Of a stretch of DNA of 64,000 bases, positions 31,763 to 40,844 are shown one piece after another. The position numbers were made by a program, and so were the translations under genes. Origin of the DNA: Cognataquiflexum nitidum (lineage in GTDB: Bacteria; Bacteroidota; Bacteroidia; Cytophagales; Cyclobacteriaceae); the NCBI RefSeq assembly GCF_022538055.1, contig NZ_JAKZAM010000022.1, forward strand, positions 22,942-86,941, given 5' to 3'. The notes below the pieces were generated by a model. It had not been told where the DNA came from and did not search any database. It was given only the letters and a program-made list of their open reading frames with translations. Every line of letters begins with the position of its first letter. The first letter of the stretch is position 1.

Positions 31763-32812
31763 ATGAAAAAGAATATCCTCATCACAGGTGGCGCGGGATT
31801 CATTGGCTGTCATGTCGTACAGCTTTTTGTGCAGAAATATCCCCATTACCATATTATCAATCTGGATTGTCTGACTTATGCCGGTAATCTTGAGAATCTC
31901 AGCGAGATTGAAAATGCCAAAAATTATACTTTTGAGAAAGTGAATATTTTGGATGTAGAGGCTTTGACTTCTGTTTTTGAAAAACATCAAATTACAGATG
32001 TGATCCATTTGGCAGCAGAATCCCACGTGGATAGGTCTATTACCGATCCTTTGGCTTTTGTCAAAACAAATATCATCGGCACCGTCAATCTTCTGAATGT
32101 CGCCAAGTCATATTGGAAAGATCTGGAAAACCACCTTTTCTACCATGTCTCTACAGATGAGGTTTATGGTTCATTGGATCATGGAGGATTTTTTACAGAA
32201 ACCACTCCTTACGATCCGCAATCTCCCTATTCAGCTTCAAAAGCTGCCTCAGATCATTTTGTAAGGGCTTACAGCAATACTTATAAATTAAAAACAGTAA
32301 TTTCTAATTGTTCCAATAATTACGGACCAAACCAATTTCCTGAAAAGCTGATTCCGCTTTGTATCAATAATATAAAAAATAACCGACCGCTTCCAGTTTA
32401 TGGAAAAGGTGAAAACATCAGGGATTGGTTGTATGTCGTGGACCACGCAAGAGCCATTGACATGGTGTTTCACAAAGGAAAAAGCGGGGAGACATATAAT
32501 ATTGGAGGATTCAATGAATGGATGAATATTGACATTGTGAAGCTCCTCTGCCAAAAGATGGATGAAAAGCTAGGAAGGGAAATAGGAACATCCCAAAAAC
32601 TGATCACCTATGTCAAAGACCGGGCAGGACATGACCTAAGGTATGCCATAGATGCTTCCAAAATTCAGAAAGAACTAGGATGGGAGCCAAGTCTTCAGTT
32701 TGAGGAAGGAATCACCAAAACCATTGATTGGTATTTGGAGAATGAAATTTGGCTTGATAATGTGACTTCGGGGAATTACCAAAAATATTATCAGGACCAT
32801 TATGGCAAATGA
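31763..32812 (+). CDS. rfbB: dTDP-glucose 4,6-dehydratase
   Basis: A 349-residue extended SDR: TGGAGFIGCHVV, HLAAESHVDRSI, STDEVYGSL and YSASKAASDHFVRAY (catalytic Tyr/Lys), NCSNNYGPNQFPEKLIP and YGKGENIRDWLYV. It makes dTDP-4-keto-6-deoxyglucose for rhamnose or other deoxysugars. rfbA, rfbC and rfbD are not in the window. Confidence 0.95.
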   Translation: MKKNILITGGAGFIGCHVVQLFVQKYPHYHIINLDCLTYAGNLENLSEIENAKNYTFEKVNILDVEALTSVFEKHQITDVIHLAAESHVDRSITDPLAFVKTNIIGTVNLLNVAKSYWKDLENHLFYHVSTDEVYGSLDHGGFFTETTPYDPQSPYSASKAASDHFVRAYSNTYKLKTVISNCSNNYGPNQFPEKLIPLCINNIKNNRPLPVYGKGENIRDWLYVVDHARAIDMVFHKGKSGETYNIGGFNEWMNIDIVKLLCQKMDEKLGREIGTSQKLITYVKDRAGHDLRYAIDASKIQKELGWEPSLQFEEGITKTIDWYLENEIWLDNVTSGNYQKYYQDHYGK

Positions 32813-32830
32813 TTTTCCCATTTGACGATA

Positions 32831-32873
32831 AACGAAAAACACCCGACCAAATGGCCGGGTGTTTTTCGTTTTA
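32831..32873. terminator. Bidirectional intrinsic terminator
   Basis: A 15-bp perfect stem: AACGAAAAACACCCG (32831-32845) with CGGGTGTTTTTCGTT (32856-32870), and T-rich bases on both exits. It lies between convergent rfbB and the BNR-repeat gene. Confidence 0.9.
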
Positions 32874-32887
32874 GAGATAAGTTGCAA

Positions 32888-35800
32888 TTATTTTACCTCT
32901 GCTTTTTCTATTTCCTTGAAGATATCAATCTGAGTGGCTTTTGCTTTTTCCTCAAATTGTTTCCAATCATTTTCGAAGAAATCAGTCCAGACTTTCATCG
33001 CAGATTCTGCACTTTCTTTTGCCTGTTGCAATAACCTCATTTCAGTTGGTCCAGGTGCGGAGTTTGAAGAATTGGCATAACTTCTTGGAGCAAAAAGTCT
33101 AGTCATGGTGCTTGGATAAAGGTTTCTTACAATTCCCTGACCTTCTCTTGTTGGTCCGTAGAATGCCTCTCTAGTCGTATCCACTTTTTTCTTGGTTTCA
33201 TTGGCTAGTTTGACGAGTTCTTTGACAGGTTCCGAGTCCACATCTTTGGCATAGGCCAAAAGTTTGTCTATGGTCTTTTTGGCATCATCAAGTTGTCTCG
33301 TAGCTTTCATAACCTCCCCGGATAAGGCCTCCGTTTGCTTTATAAATTCTTCTCTTGCTTTGAGATCAGCAAGGTTTGCTTGAATTCTTGGATCAGAATA
33401 AACCATGATAGAGGTTTCTGCTGTGTTTTCTCCATATTTGAATACCACCTTATATTTACCCGGAAGTGCATCGCCTCCGCTTGCCTCATAGAATCCGCGT
33501 GATCTTGCACTTTGGCCACCGCCACCTCCTCCAAACGAAGGGGTTTCTACGGATGACTTTCTGTCAAGATTCCAGGTAAACTTATTTACCCCCTGAGTTG
33601 GAAGCCTCTTGATGGTTCTGATCTGTTCTCCTTGTTCATTGAAAATGGAAACTACTACCGAATCCAGTTTTTCTTTACCCGGATCATTGAGTATAAAACT
33701 CAAACTTCCTCCAAAATCCCTGTTTTCGGCTGCGTATTTACCGCTTGCAGGAAACCTTTCTCCATGGGGCTGATGGATTTTCGCCTGATAAGCATCAGGG
33801 GCAGGGACAGCTGTTAACTTTTCAACAGGAGTTTTACCTGCATTCTTTGCAAAGATTCTCAAGGGCCTGATGTCGTCAAGTACATAAATTGATCGGCCAA
33901 ATGTTCCGATTACCAAGTCTGCTTCTCTTTCCTGTATGACCATGTCATAAGTAGAAACAGCATTTGGATAGCCATGTCTCCATTGGTTCCATGTTTTGGC
34001 ATTGTCAAAACTCACATAAAGACCGTATTCGGTACCCAAGAAAACCAGATTCGGTTCTGCTGGATCCTGTACGATAGAAAGTGCATAACCCCATACTTTA
34101 CTGTCATCAGCAATCCTTTCATATGATCCACCATAGTTTTTGGTCCTGTAGGCATATGCGGAGAAGTCATTGTTTCGGTAGTTATTCGCAATGATCCAAG
34201 CTTCACCTGCATCATATTTGGATGCTTGGATCTGAGGGATCCAACTTGCTTTTGGAAGTCCGGTCAGCTTGGCTGCAATATTGGTCCAGGTTTTTCCGCC
34301 ATCTTTGGTTACCTGTACATTACCGTCATCAGTACCCACCCATATTACATTTGGGTCTACAGGACTAGGTGCGATGGCGATAATGGTTGTGTGGTTTTCG
34401 GCCCCGGTGACATCAAATGTCAAACCCCCTGTTTCTTGTTGTTTCTGTTTTTCGGGATCATTGGTAGTCAAATCAGGGGAAATTACTTCCCAGGTTTCAC
34501 CTCTGTCCGTACTTTTGTGCAAAAACTGACTACCATAATAAACCGTGGTGTTGCTATGGGGATCCTGAGCAATTGCAGCATTCCAGTTGAATCTTAAGAA
34601 GACATCTTTATCAGGATGGGTCGGTCTGACGATTCTTTTGTGCCCGGTTTCTTTGTCATATCGGGCGACGTTTCCTCCCTGAGACATGGCATAGCCATAT
34701 CGGGAATCAGCCGGGTCAGGTACTACATCAAATCCATCACCAAACATGATTTCTTGCCAGTAGGTGTTTCTGATGCCGTCTTGTCTCCAGACGTAAGCAG
34801 GGCCAACCCAGCTTCCATTATCCTGAAGACCACCGTAAATATTGTAAGGAATCTCATTGTCCACATTGATATGGTACCATTGTCCTACAGGGATGTTTTC
34901 AGCAAAATACCAAGTCTTGCCTCCATCTCGCGTGATGTTCAATCCTCCGTCATTTCCATTAATAATCAATTTTGGGTCATTGGGATTGATATACCATGCA
35001 TGGTGATCTGGATGAACACCTTCATAGGATAACAATTGTGAAAATGAACGTCCTCCATCCTCACTCATACCTACTCTTGAATAAAGTGTATACAGACGGT
35101 CAGCATTTTTTGGGTCTGCGTAGATCTCAAAATAATAAAATGGCCTGTCTCCAATTTCTGCTTTGTCATTGACCATCTTGAAATTACCACCACCATCTTC
35201 GGAGACGTACAATGCATTTTTGGAAGACTCGATCAAAGCATAAACCTTTTGACTGTTTGCTTTGGATATGGCCAATCCCATCCTTCCAAGATCACCTTTT
35301 GGCAAACCGTTTTTGTCATCAAGTTTTTTCCATGTTTCTCCTCCGTCGATGGTGACATGAAGTCCCGAAGAAGGACCTCCTGATTTAAAAAACCAAGGAT
35401 ATCTTCTGTGTTCCCACATATTGACAAAAATCTTGTTAGGATTATTGGGGTCCATGATCATTTCCCCTACACCCGTTTTGGTATCGATGTAAAGGATTTT
35501 TTTCCAGGTTTTTCCTCCATCAGTGGTTTTGTATAAGCCACGGTCCTCTTGCTCTCCCCATGGGGAACCGATTGCACCGACATAGACTGTATTGGGGTCA
35601 TCAGGGTGTACAATTATCCTGTGGATGGCCTTGGTTTTTTCCAATCCCATTGATTGCCAAGTCTGACCTGCATCCATGGATCTATATACACCGAGACCCA
35701 TGTTGAGTGAGTTTCTAGGATTTCCTTCACCTGTACCTACCCAAATTATATTAGGATTTTTTTGATAAATGGATATTGCGCCGATTGAGTGTACTTTTTC

Positions 35801-36073
35801 TTCATCAAAAATCGGAGTCCAAGTGATTCCTCCCGATGTTGATTTCCATAAGCCTCCTGATGCTGAACCTGCATAAATAACTTGTGGATTATCATGAATA
35901 GCATCTATTGCAGTAATCCTACCGCTCATGGCAGCCGGTCCCACACTTCTTGCTTTCATGGATTTGAATTGATCCATGTCAACTTTCTGTGCAAACAATG
36001 CTGATGTTGGGGCAAACATAAACAGCATTAACAAGCAGCGTAAGCTCATTTGGGTAAGTATTCTTTTTTTCAT
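32888..36073 (-). CDS. Large secreted BNR/sortilin-type repeat protein
   Basis: A 1061-residue secreted protein with signal peptide (LLMLFMFAPTSALFA). At least ten BNR/Asp-box motifs of type SxDxGxTW are visible, for example KSTSGGITW, RSMDAGQTW, KTTDGGKTW, VTIDGGETW and VTKDGGKTW, building one or two beta-propellers to about residue 730. The rest contains a Gly-rich stretch (GGGGGGQ) and a long helical C-terminus. Bacteroidota annotate such proteins as glycosyl hydrolase or VPS10-like. No catalytic residues were identified, so binding or an unknown hydrolytic role both remain possible. Confidence 0.85.
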   Translation of the reverse strand: MKKRILTQMSLRCLLMLFMFAPTSALFAQKVDMDQFKSMKARSVGPAAMSGRITAIDAIHDNPQVIYAGSASGGLWKSTSGGITWTPIFDEEKVHSIGAISIYQKNPNIIWVGTGEGNPRNSLNMGLGVYRSMDAGQTWQSMGLEKTKAIHRIIVHPDDPNTVYVGAIGSPWGEQEDRGLYKTTDGGKTWKKILYIDTKTGVGEMIMDPNNPNKIFVNMWEHRRYPWFFKSGGPSSGLHVTIDGGETWKKLDDKNGLPKGDLGRMGLAISKANSQKVYALIESSKNALYVSEDGGGNFKMVNDKAEIGDRPFYYFEIYADPKNADRLYTLYSRVGMSEDGGRSFSQLLSYEGVHPDHHAWYINPNDPKLIINGNDGGLNITRDGGKTWYFAENIPVGQWYHINVDNEIPYNIYGGLQDNGSWVGPAYVWRQDGIRNTYWQEIMFGDGFDVVPDPADSRYGYAMSQGGNVARYDKETGHKRIVRPTHPDKDVFLRFNWNAAIAQDPHSNTTVYYGSQFLHKSTDRGETWEVISPDLTTNDPEKQKQQETGGLTFDVTGAENHTTIIAIAPSPVDPNVIWVGTDDGNVQVTKDGGKTWTNIAAKLTGLPKASWIPQIQASKYDAGEAWIIANNYRNNDFSAYAYRTKNYGGSYERIADDSKVWGYALSIVQDPAEPNLVFLGTEYGLYVSFDNAKTWNQWRHGYPNAVSTYDMVIQEREADLVIGTFGRSIYVLDDIRPLRIFAKNAGKTPVEKLTAVPAPDAYQAKIHQPHGERFPASGKYAAENRDFGGSLSFILNDPGKEKLDSVVVSIFNEQGEQIRTIKRLPTQGVNKFTWNLDRKSSVETPSFGGGGGGQSARSRGFYEASGGDALPGKYKVVFKYGENTAETSIMVYSDPRIQANLADLKAREEFIKQTEALSGEVMKATRQLDDAKKTIDKLLAYAKDVDSEPVKELVKLANETKKKVDTTREAFYGPTREGQGIVRNLYPSTMTRLFAPRSYANSSNSAPGPTEMRLLQQAKESAESAMKVWTDFFENDWKQFEEKAKATQIDIFKEIEKAEVK

Positions 36074-36447
36074 AAGGACATATTTTGTTTTCTATGATAT
36101 TAAATAAATCCAAATCATTCATCAAAAATATTCTTTTGATACAAGGGGGTTAATGGTTTGATGGATGGAGTATTGATTTTTCCGACACCAAAATAAAAAT
36201 CAAAGAATACCTATAGCAATCGATCAGCTTTTGAATAGGTTATCTCCTATGATAGGATTAAAAATCAATTTTCAAAACTGAGGGGGAAAGATTCCCCTTT
36301 CTTATTTTTTTAGCATTTATTCTTATAATAAACCTAAGATTAACCGTTGATAAATAGGTGGAAAGAATGTCCGGCGCAAGTGTAAGTTTCCTTGCAAATG
36401 AAAAAATAAATCTGAACTTTGTACACAGATAGGTAGGTTACATATAC
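36074..36447. other. Divergent intergenic region with an orphan hairpin
   Basis: 374 nt without an ORF. A GGGGAA-AGA-TTCCCC hairpin (stem up to 8 bp, 36281-36299) is followed by TCTTATTTTTTTA and looks like a plus-strand terminator. The nearest plus-strand gene, however, starts downstream of it. The LysM-gene promoter lies further on. Confidence 0.55.
36392..36421 (+). promoter_or_regulatory. Likely promoter of the LysM protein gene
   Basis: TTG (36392-36394), 19 nt, then GAACTTTG (36414-36421), 7 of 8 matches to TAnnTTTG. The start codon is 27 nt downstream. Confidence 0.5.
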
Positions 36448-37599
36448 ATGAAAAAGATTGCAATTTTAGGATTTTGGCTGGCTTTCGGGTTTCAGATCAA
36501 TGCAAAAGAATTAGTATCCAGAGATTCAGTAGGGATAGAAAAGGTGGGAAATAAAACTTTTATCATCCACCAAGTTGAAGAGAAAGAAACGCTTTTTGGA
36601 ATTTCAAGAAGATACCAAGTGGCTGTTAACGATATTATCGAAAATAATCCTCTGTTATCTGATGGAATTAAAATTGGACAACGGATCAAAGTTCCGTTTG
36701 TAGCCAAATCAACTTTACCATCGGGTTCCACACTCCACAAAGTGATCCCGGGAGAGACAATGTTTTCGATTTCAAAAAAATATGGCGTATCTGTTAACGA
36801 TATTCTAAGCTGGAACAATCTCCAAGGTGCAGACCTGAGTGTCGGACAATCTCTTATTATCAAAGCTGTTGAGCCAAAGCCGGTTGCTGTGTCAACAGTA
36901 ACCCCATCTGCCGGCCAACCTAAGGAGGAAAAAACATCTGTAGCAGTTTCTCCTCCTTCCGAAGCAAAAACTGTTTCTCAAGCAAAACCTGAAGTGATCA
37001 AAACACCTTCTGTGCCCAAAGAAGAGACGGGCATGTTAAAAACACTGCCTCCTTCAAGCCTTCCAGGTGATTGGATTACCCATACAGTTTCTCAAGGGGA
37101 GACACTATTTTCCATTTCCCAAAAGTACAATACAAACGTGAAGGATATCCAATCATGGAATGGACTAGGATCAAATAGTATTTCAGTAGGTCAAAAACTC
37201 AAGGTAGGAAGAGAAGCCAATTCTAATGTTCCGGTGGTTACTTCTTCAGTACCTGTCATCATCAATAATGAAAAAACAAATGCCACATTAAGTACGGCAA
37301 ATGTACCAAGTGAAGAAGATGCGAGTACAGCATATAAAAACATAAAAGAAACAGGATTGGCAGAGGTGATTGAGGGTACTGCTAATCACAAAAAATACCT
37401 TGTCCTTCATAAAGATGCCCCCGTAGGAACAATAATGAGGGTCAGAAATGAAGAAAATGACATTACTATTTTTGCTAGGGTAGTAGGCAAACTTCCCGAC
37501 ACCGGAGACAATAGCAGGCTTGTGGTAAAATTGTCCAAGGCAGCTTTCGATCAGCTTAGGGCAGTGAATCCAAGATTCCCGGTAGAAATTTCTTATTGA
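36448..37599 (+). CDS. Secreted protein with three LysM domains and a C-terminal DPBB (RlpA-like) domain
   Basis: A 383-residue protein with signal peptide (to about residue 20). Three LysM domains follow, at about residues 40-85, 95-140 and 211-257, each with the pattern GETLFSISxKY...DI..WN...SVGQ. A Pro/Ser/Lys-rich linker separates the second and third. The last 80 residues (AEVIEGTANHKKYLVLHKDAPVG and RVVGKLPDTGDNSRLVVKLS) match the double-psi beta-barrel region of RlpA-like proteins. The LysM domains should bind peptidoglycan. Catalysis by the DPBB domain is not shown. Confidence 0.88.
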   Translation: MKKIAILGFWLAFGFQINAKELVSRDSVGIEKVGNKTFIIHQVEEKETLFGISRRYQVAVNDIIENNPLLSDGIKIGQRIKVPFVAKSTLPSGSTLHKVIPGETMFSISKKYGVSVNDILSWNNLQGADLSVGQSLIIKAVEPKPVAVSTVTPSAGQPKEEKTSVAVSPPSEAKTVSQAKPEVIKTPSVPKEETGMLKTLPPSSLPGDWITHTVSQGETLFSISQKYNTNVKDIQSWNGLGSNSISVGQKLKVGREANSNVPVVTSSVPVIINNEKTNATLSTANVPSEEDASTAYKNIKETGLAEVIEGTANHKKYLVLHKDAPVGTIMRVRNEENDITIFARVVGKLPDTGDNSRLVVKLSKAAFDQLRAVNPRFPVEISY

Positions 37600-37607
37600 T
37601 TTTCCAA

Positions 37608-38162
37608 ATGAATAAAGGCCAACTGATATTTCATCACTTTTTCAGGTTTATCTGGAATACCATATTTGTGTTGACTTATCCCATTTTAGCTACTTTTGGG
37701 TTATTGTTTGTCGGTGTTACCTACCTTTTTTCTTTGTTGTCCCGTCTCTTGGCAGGCCTAAAAAAAGGTAAAAAAACAGTGGTTGTCATAGACTCTGATT
37801 GGCTTCCCTTACCTCAAACAGAAGGTTTTTTGGAAGCCAAAATGTACAAACAAATCATGTTTGGCCCATCTTGCTTCCAATTAAGAAGAAATGATGGTGT
37901 TCCTTCGGTTTTGGAGGACCATTACTTTGGAAACAAGGTGAGGTTTATTGAGGAGGGGATTTTGCTCGAAAAATGGAACAGTACTGATTCCAAGGAATTA
38001 CCTGACTTTGATATTTGTCTTTACAATTCTGATATAGATAGTCTTACTTCTTTGACTAATATTAAATGCTTTGATTGGCATCTTTCTGAAAAAGAAAACA
38101 AAAATCTTTGTTTCAAATGGTTTGATGGCATACAGGGCGGAGAGGTCAAAGTATCAATATAG
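37608..38162 (+). CDS. Hypothetical membrane-anchored protein
   Basis: A 184-residue protein from the ATG at 37608, 8 nt after the LysM stop; an earlier in-frame start overlaps that gene. Residues about 10-50 hold one or two membrane segments, followed by a basic GLKKGKK stretch and a soluble domain with VVVIDSDWLPLP. The family was not recognised. It is likely cotranscribed with the LysM protein and TIGR02757 genes. Confidence 0.65.
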   Translation: MNKGQLIFHHFFRFIWNTIFVLTYPILATFGLLFVGVTYLFSLLSRLLAGLKKGKKTVVVIDSDWLPLPQTEGFLEAKMYKQIMFGPSCFQLRRNDGVPSVLEDHYFGNKVRFIEEGILLEKWNSTDSKELPDFDICLYNSDIDSLTSLTNIKCFDWHLSEKENKNLCFKWFDGIQGGEVKVSI

Positions 38163-38163
38163 G

Positions 38164-38928
38164 ATGGATTTGAAGGGGTTTTTAGATCAAAAAGTAGATT
38201 ACTACAACAGGCCGGGTTTTATAGAACTCGATCCTATTTCTATTCCACATCGTTTTTCTCTCAAGCAGGACATTGAAATAGCAGGATTTTTTGCAGCTAC
38301 ACTGGCTTGGGGTCAGAGAAAAACCATCATCAGCAAATGCCTTCACCTGTTGGAAATGATGGATAATGCTCCCTACCAGTTTATCCTGCACCATTCTGAA
38401 TCTGATTTGAAACCTTTTTTGAATTTCAAACACCGAACTTTCAATGACATCGATACCCTTTATTTTATACAGTTTTTCTCTTCATTTTACATAGAATATG
38501 ATTCCCTTGAAAGTGCATTTACAAAGGGATGGAATGAAGAGGTAGATATCATGTCAATTCTTTTGAAAAATTTCCATCAGTATTTTTTTCAATCTCCATT
38601 TGCCCCAAACAGAACCAAAAAGCATGTCGCCACCCCTGAGCGTAATTCTGCCTGTAAGCGGTTGAATATGTTTCTGAGATGGATGGTAAGGAAAGATAAT
38701 AACGGCGTTGATTTTGGCATCTGGAATACTATTCAACCATACCAGTTAATCTGTCCATGCGACTTGCATGTGGATAGGGTTGCAAGAAAATTAGGATTGG
38801 TTTCCAGAAAGCAGACGGATTGGAGTACTGCCTTGGAACTGACCCAAAGACTAAGGGAATTTGATCCTGTGGATCCTGTCAAATATGATTTTGCTTTGTT
38901 TGGGCTAGGAGTTGAGGAGAAGTTTTGA
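38164..38928 (+). CDS. TIGR02757 (DUF2400) family protein
   Basis: A 254-residue protein from the ATG at 38164, directly after the previous stop. Family marks are DPISIPHRFSLKQDIEIAGFFAATLAWGQRKTI, RLNMFLRWMVRKD, and CDLHVDRVARKLGL near the C-terminus, which resembles a helix-hairpin DNA-glycosylase-like core. Function is unknown. A 9-bp hairpin without a U-run (38915-38940) overlaps its end. Confidence 0.85.
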   Translation: MDLKGFLDQKVDYYNRPGFIELDPISIPHRFSLKQDIEIAGFFAATLAWGQRKTIISKCLHLLEMMDNAPYQFILHHSESDLKPFLNFKHRTFNDIDTLYFIQFFSSFYIEYDSLESAFTKGWNEEVDIMSILLKNFHQYFFQSPFAPNRTKKHVATPERNSACKRLNMFLRWMVRKDNNGVDFGIWNTIQPYQLICPCDLHVDRVARKLGLVSRKQTDWSTALELTQRLREFDPVDPVKYDFALFGLGVEEKF

Positions 38929-38951
38929 ACCACTTCTCCTAAAAAACATCC

Positions 38952-39596
38952 TTATTTCGGCCATTCAGCAGGGTTTTTCCGCCATTCTACGAGAGAAGCC
39001 AATGTATAATCATCAATGAAATCATCTGCTAGCGCTTGTGAGAGCATGGAAGAGTAGTCACTCAGGCATACCAATTTCACTCCAGCCTCCTCAAAGTTTT
39101 GTTTGGCTACATCAAATCCGTAGGTAAAGATGGCCACCATCCCCAAAACCTCAAATCCGGAAGCTTTAAGGTCAGCCACGGCCTTTAGTGAGCTTCCACC
39201 TGTCGAAACCAAGTCCTCTACGACCACTACTTTTTGGCCTGGAGTAACTTTACCCTCGATCATATTTTCCATACCATGTCCTTTGGCTTTGGAACGTACA
39301 TACAAAAACGGCAGCTCCATTTTGTCTGCAAGAAGCGCTCCTTGAGGTATACCTGCTGTCGCCACACCTGCTATGGCTTCCACCTCCGGGAAATATTGTT
39401 GGATAGCTTCAACAAGCTTATTTTTGATAAATTTTCTGACTTTGGGATACGATAAGGATAACCTGTTATCGCAATAGATTGGGGATTTCCAACCCGAAGC
39501 CCAAGTAAAGGGATTGTTGGGCTGAAGTCTGATTGCCTCGATTTCCAACAGCTTTGCAGCTACCTCGGAGGCAGTTTTTTTATCGAATGTTTCCAT
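38952..39596 (-). CDS. pyrE: Orotate phosphoribosyltransferase
   Basis: A 214-residue enzyme of pyrimidine synthesis that makes OMP from orotate and PRPP. The PRPP-binding motif VVVVEDLVSTGGSS is clear. FTWASGWKSPIYCDNR near the N-terminus and the KAKGHG loop are family marks. Normal length. Convergent with TIGR02757. Confidence 0.96.
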   Translation of the reverse strand: METFDKKTASEVAAKLLEIEAIRLQPNNPFTWASGWKSPIYCDNRLSLSYPKVRKFIKNKLVEAIQQYFPEVEAIAGVATAGIPQGALLADKMELPFLYVRSKAKGHGMENMIEGKVTPGQKVVVVEDLVSTGGSSLKAVADLKASGFEVLGMVAIFTYGFDVAKQNFEEAGVKLVCLSDYSSMLSQALADDFIDDYTLASLVEWRKNPAEWPK

Positions 39597-39703
39597 GGTC
39601 TAAAATTAAGCTATAAATTCTAAGCAGGGATTGTGCAGGCTTAAAAATTTTATGCATTTTTGGCCATCTTACTTTAAAAACCAGAGAACGGGATTTTCAT
39701 CAA

Positions 39704-40387
39704 ATGAGAATTTTTATCAACGACAAACCGCTTGAGTTGTTTACACCAGAAGAACTGCCGAAGGACAGAACTTTTGAGGTGGTTTATGACCATCCTTTAG
39801 ACATTCCTGCGACTGCTGAGTTTCATGATGATGTGCTGATTATTGAGCCTTCCAAGGATGTAATCATCAAATTACTCTATCTACTCAGGACAAGAAAACT
39901 CAAAAACCTTGATACAGTAAGCCTAGTATGTAAAGACAAGCCCAGTTTGAAATCATTTATCAAAAGTAGGTTTACTGTCATTAAAGCAGCAGGGGGAATA
40001 GTGGTCAAAGGAGAAAAGGTACTTTTTATATTCAGGTTGGGGAAATGGGATTTACCCAAAGGTAAATTTGATAAGGGTGAGACTCCGGCGCAGTGCGCTT
40101 TAAGAGAAGTGGAGGAGGAATGTGGCATCAAAGTCAAATTAGGCCCTAAAATCACAAACACCTGGCATACCTATACCCAAGATAGAAAAAGCATTTTGAA
40201 AAAGACATATTGGTATGTCATGGAAAGTACCAATGATACAGGAATGAAACCCCAAAAGGAAGAAGGAATTGTGGATATCAGATGGATGGGACATCAAGAA
40301 GCTAAGACGGCTTTGGTTAATTCCTACCCGTCAATGCGGTATTTGTACAAGCAATTTTTGAAAATCACTCCAAAAATTCACAATTGA
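39704..40387 (+). CDS. Nudix hydrolase with N-terminal extension
   Basis: A 227-residue protein. The Nudix box GKFDKGETPAQCALREVEEECGI (about residues 127-149) is a full match to Gx5Ex7REUxEExGU. An N-terminal domain of about 95 residues (FINDKPLELF...) precedes it, and its role is unknown. The substrate is some nucleoside diphosphate-X compound and cannot be specified. Its last 10 nt overlap the end of coaD on the other strand. Confidence 0.9.
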   Translation: MRIFINDKPLELFTPEELPKDRTFEVVYDHPLDIPATAEFHDDVLIIEPSKDVIIKLLYLLRTRKLKNLDTVSLVCKDKPSLKSFIKSRFTVIKAAGGIVVKGEKVLFIFRLGKWDLPKGKFDKGETPAQCALREVEEECGIKVKLGPKITNTWHTYTQDRKSILKKTYWYVMESTNDTGMKPQKEEGIVDIRWMGHQEAKTALVNSYPSMRYLYKQFLKITPKIHN

Positions 40388-40833
40388 TAGGGTAGATAGT
40401 CTGATACGTCTCCGTTGTATCTGTGAATCTCGCGGATAATGGTCGAACTTACCGTTGCGTATTTGGGTGAGGTAATCATAAAAACTGTCTCAAGCTCTGG
40501 ATTAAGGTTACGGTTCATCTGACTGATGGTATTTTCATACTCAAAGTCAATAATGTTTCTTAAGCCCCTGACCAAGAAATTTGCGCCTTGATTTTTAGCA
40601 AGCGAAGAAGTCAGTTCGTTGTAAACCAAAACCTTAACCCTTTCATTTTCCAAATAAAGACTGCTGATTTTTTCAACCATCATTTCAATTTCGAAATATC
40701 TGTTCTTTTTGGCTGAATTATATCCGATAGCAATGATCACCTCATCGAAAAGGTTCAGACTTCGCAGTACAATATCATGATGACCTTTGGTAAATGGATC
40801 AAATGAGCCTGGAAATAGGGCAGTTTTTTTCAT
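40378..40833 (-). CDS. coaD: Pantetheine-phosphate adenylyltransferase
   Basis: A 151-residue nucleotidyltransferase for the fourth step of CoA synthesis. The start at 40833 (MKKTALFPGSFDP) is chosen because it fits the family N-terminus; an earlier start overlaps DUF3822. The TxGH motif is in DPFTKGHHDI, and the late SSTIIREI replaces the usual ISSSxVKE. RGLRNIIDFEYE is conserved. The 3' end overlaps the Nudix gene by 10 nt. Confidence 0.95.
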   Translation of the reverse strand: MKKTALFPGSFDPFTKGHHDIVLRSLNLFDEVIIAIGYNSAKKNRYFEIEMMVEKISSLYLENERVKVLVYNELTSSLAKNQGANFLVRGLRNIIDFEYENTISQMNRNLNPELETVFMITSPKYATVSSTIIREIHRYNGDVSDYLPYQL

Positions 40834-40844
40834 CTGTTGTTTGG

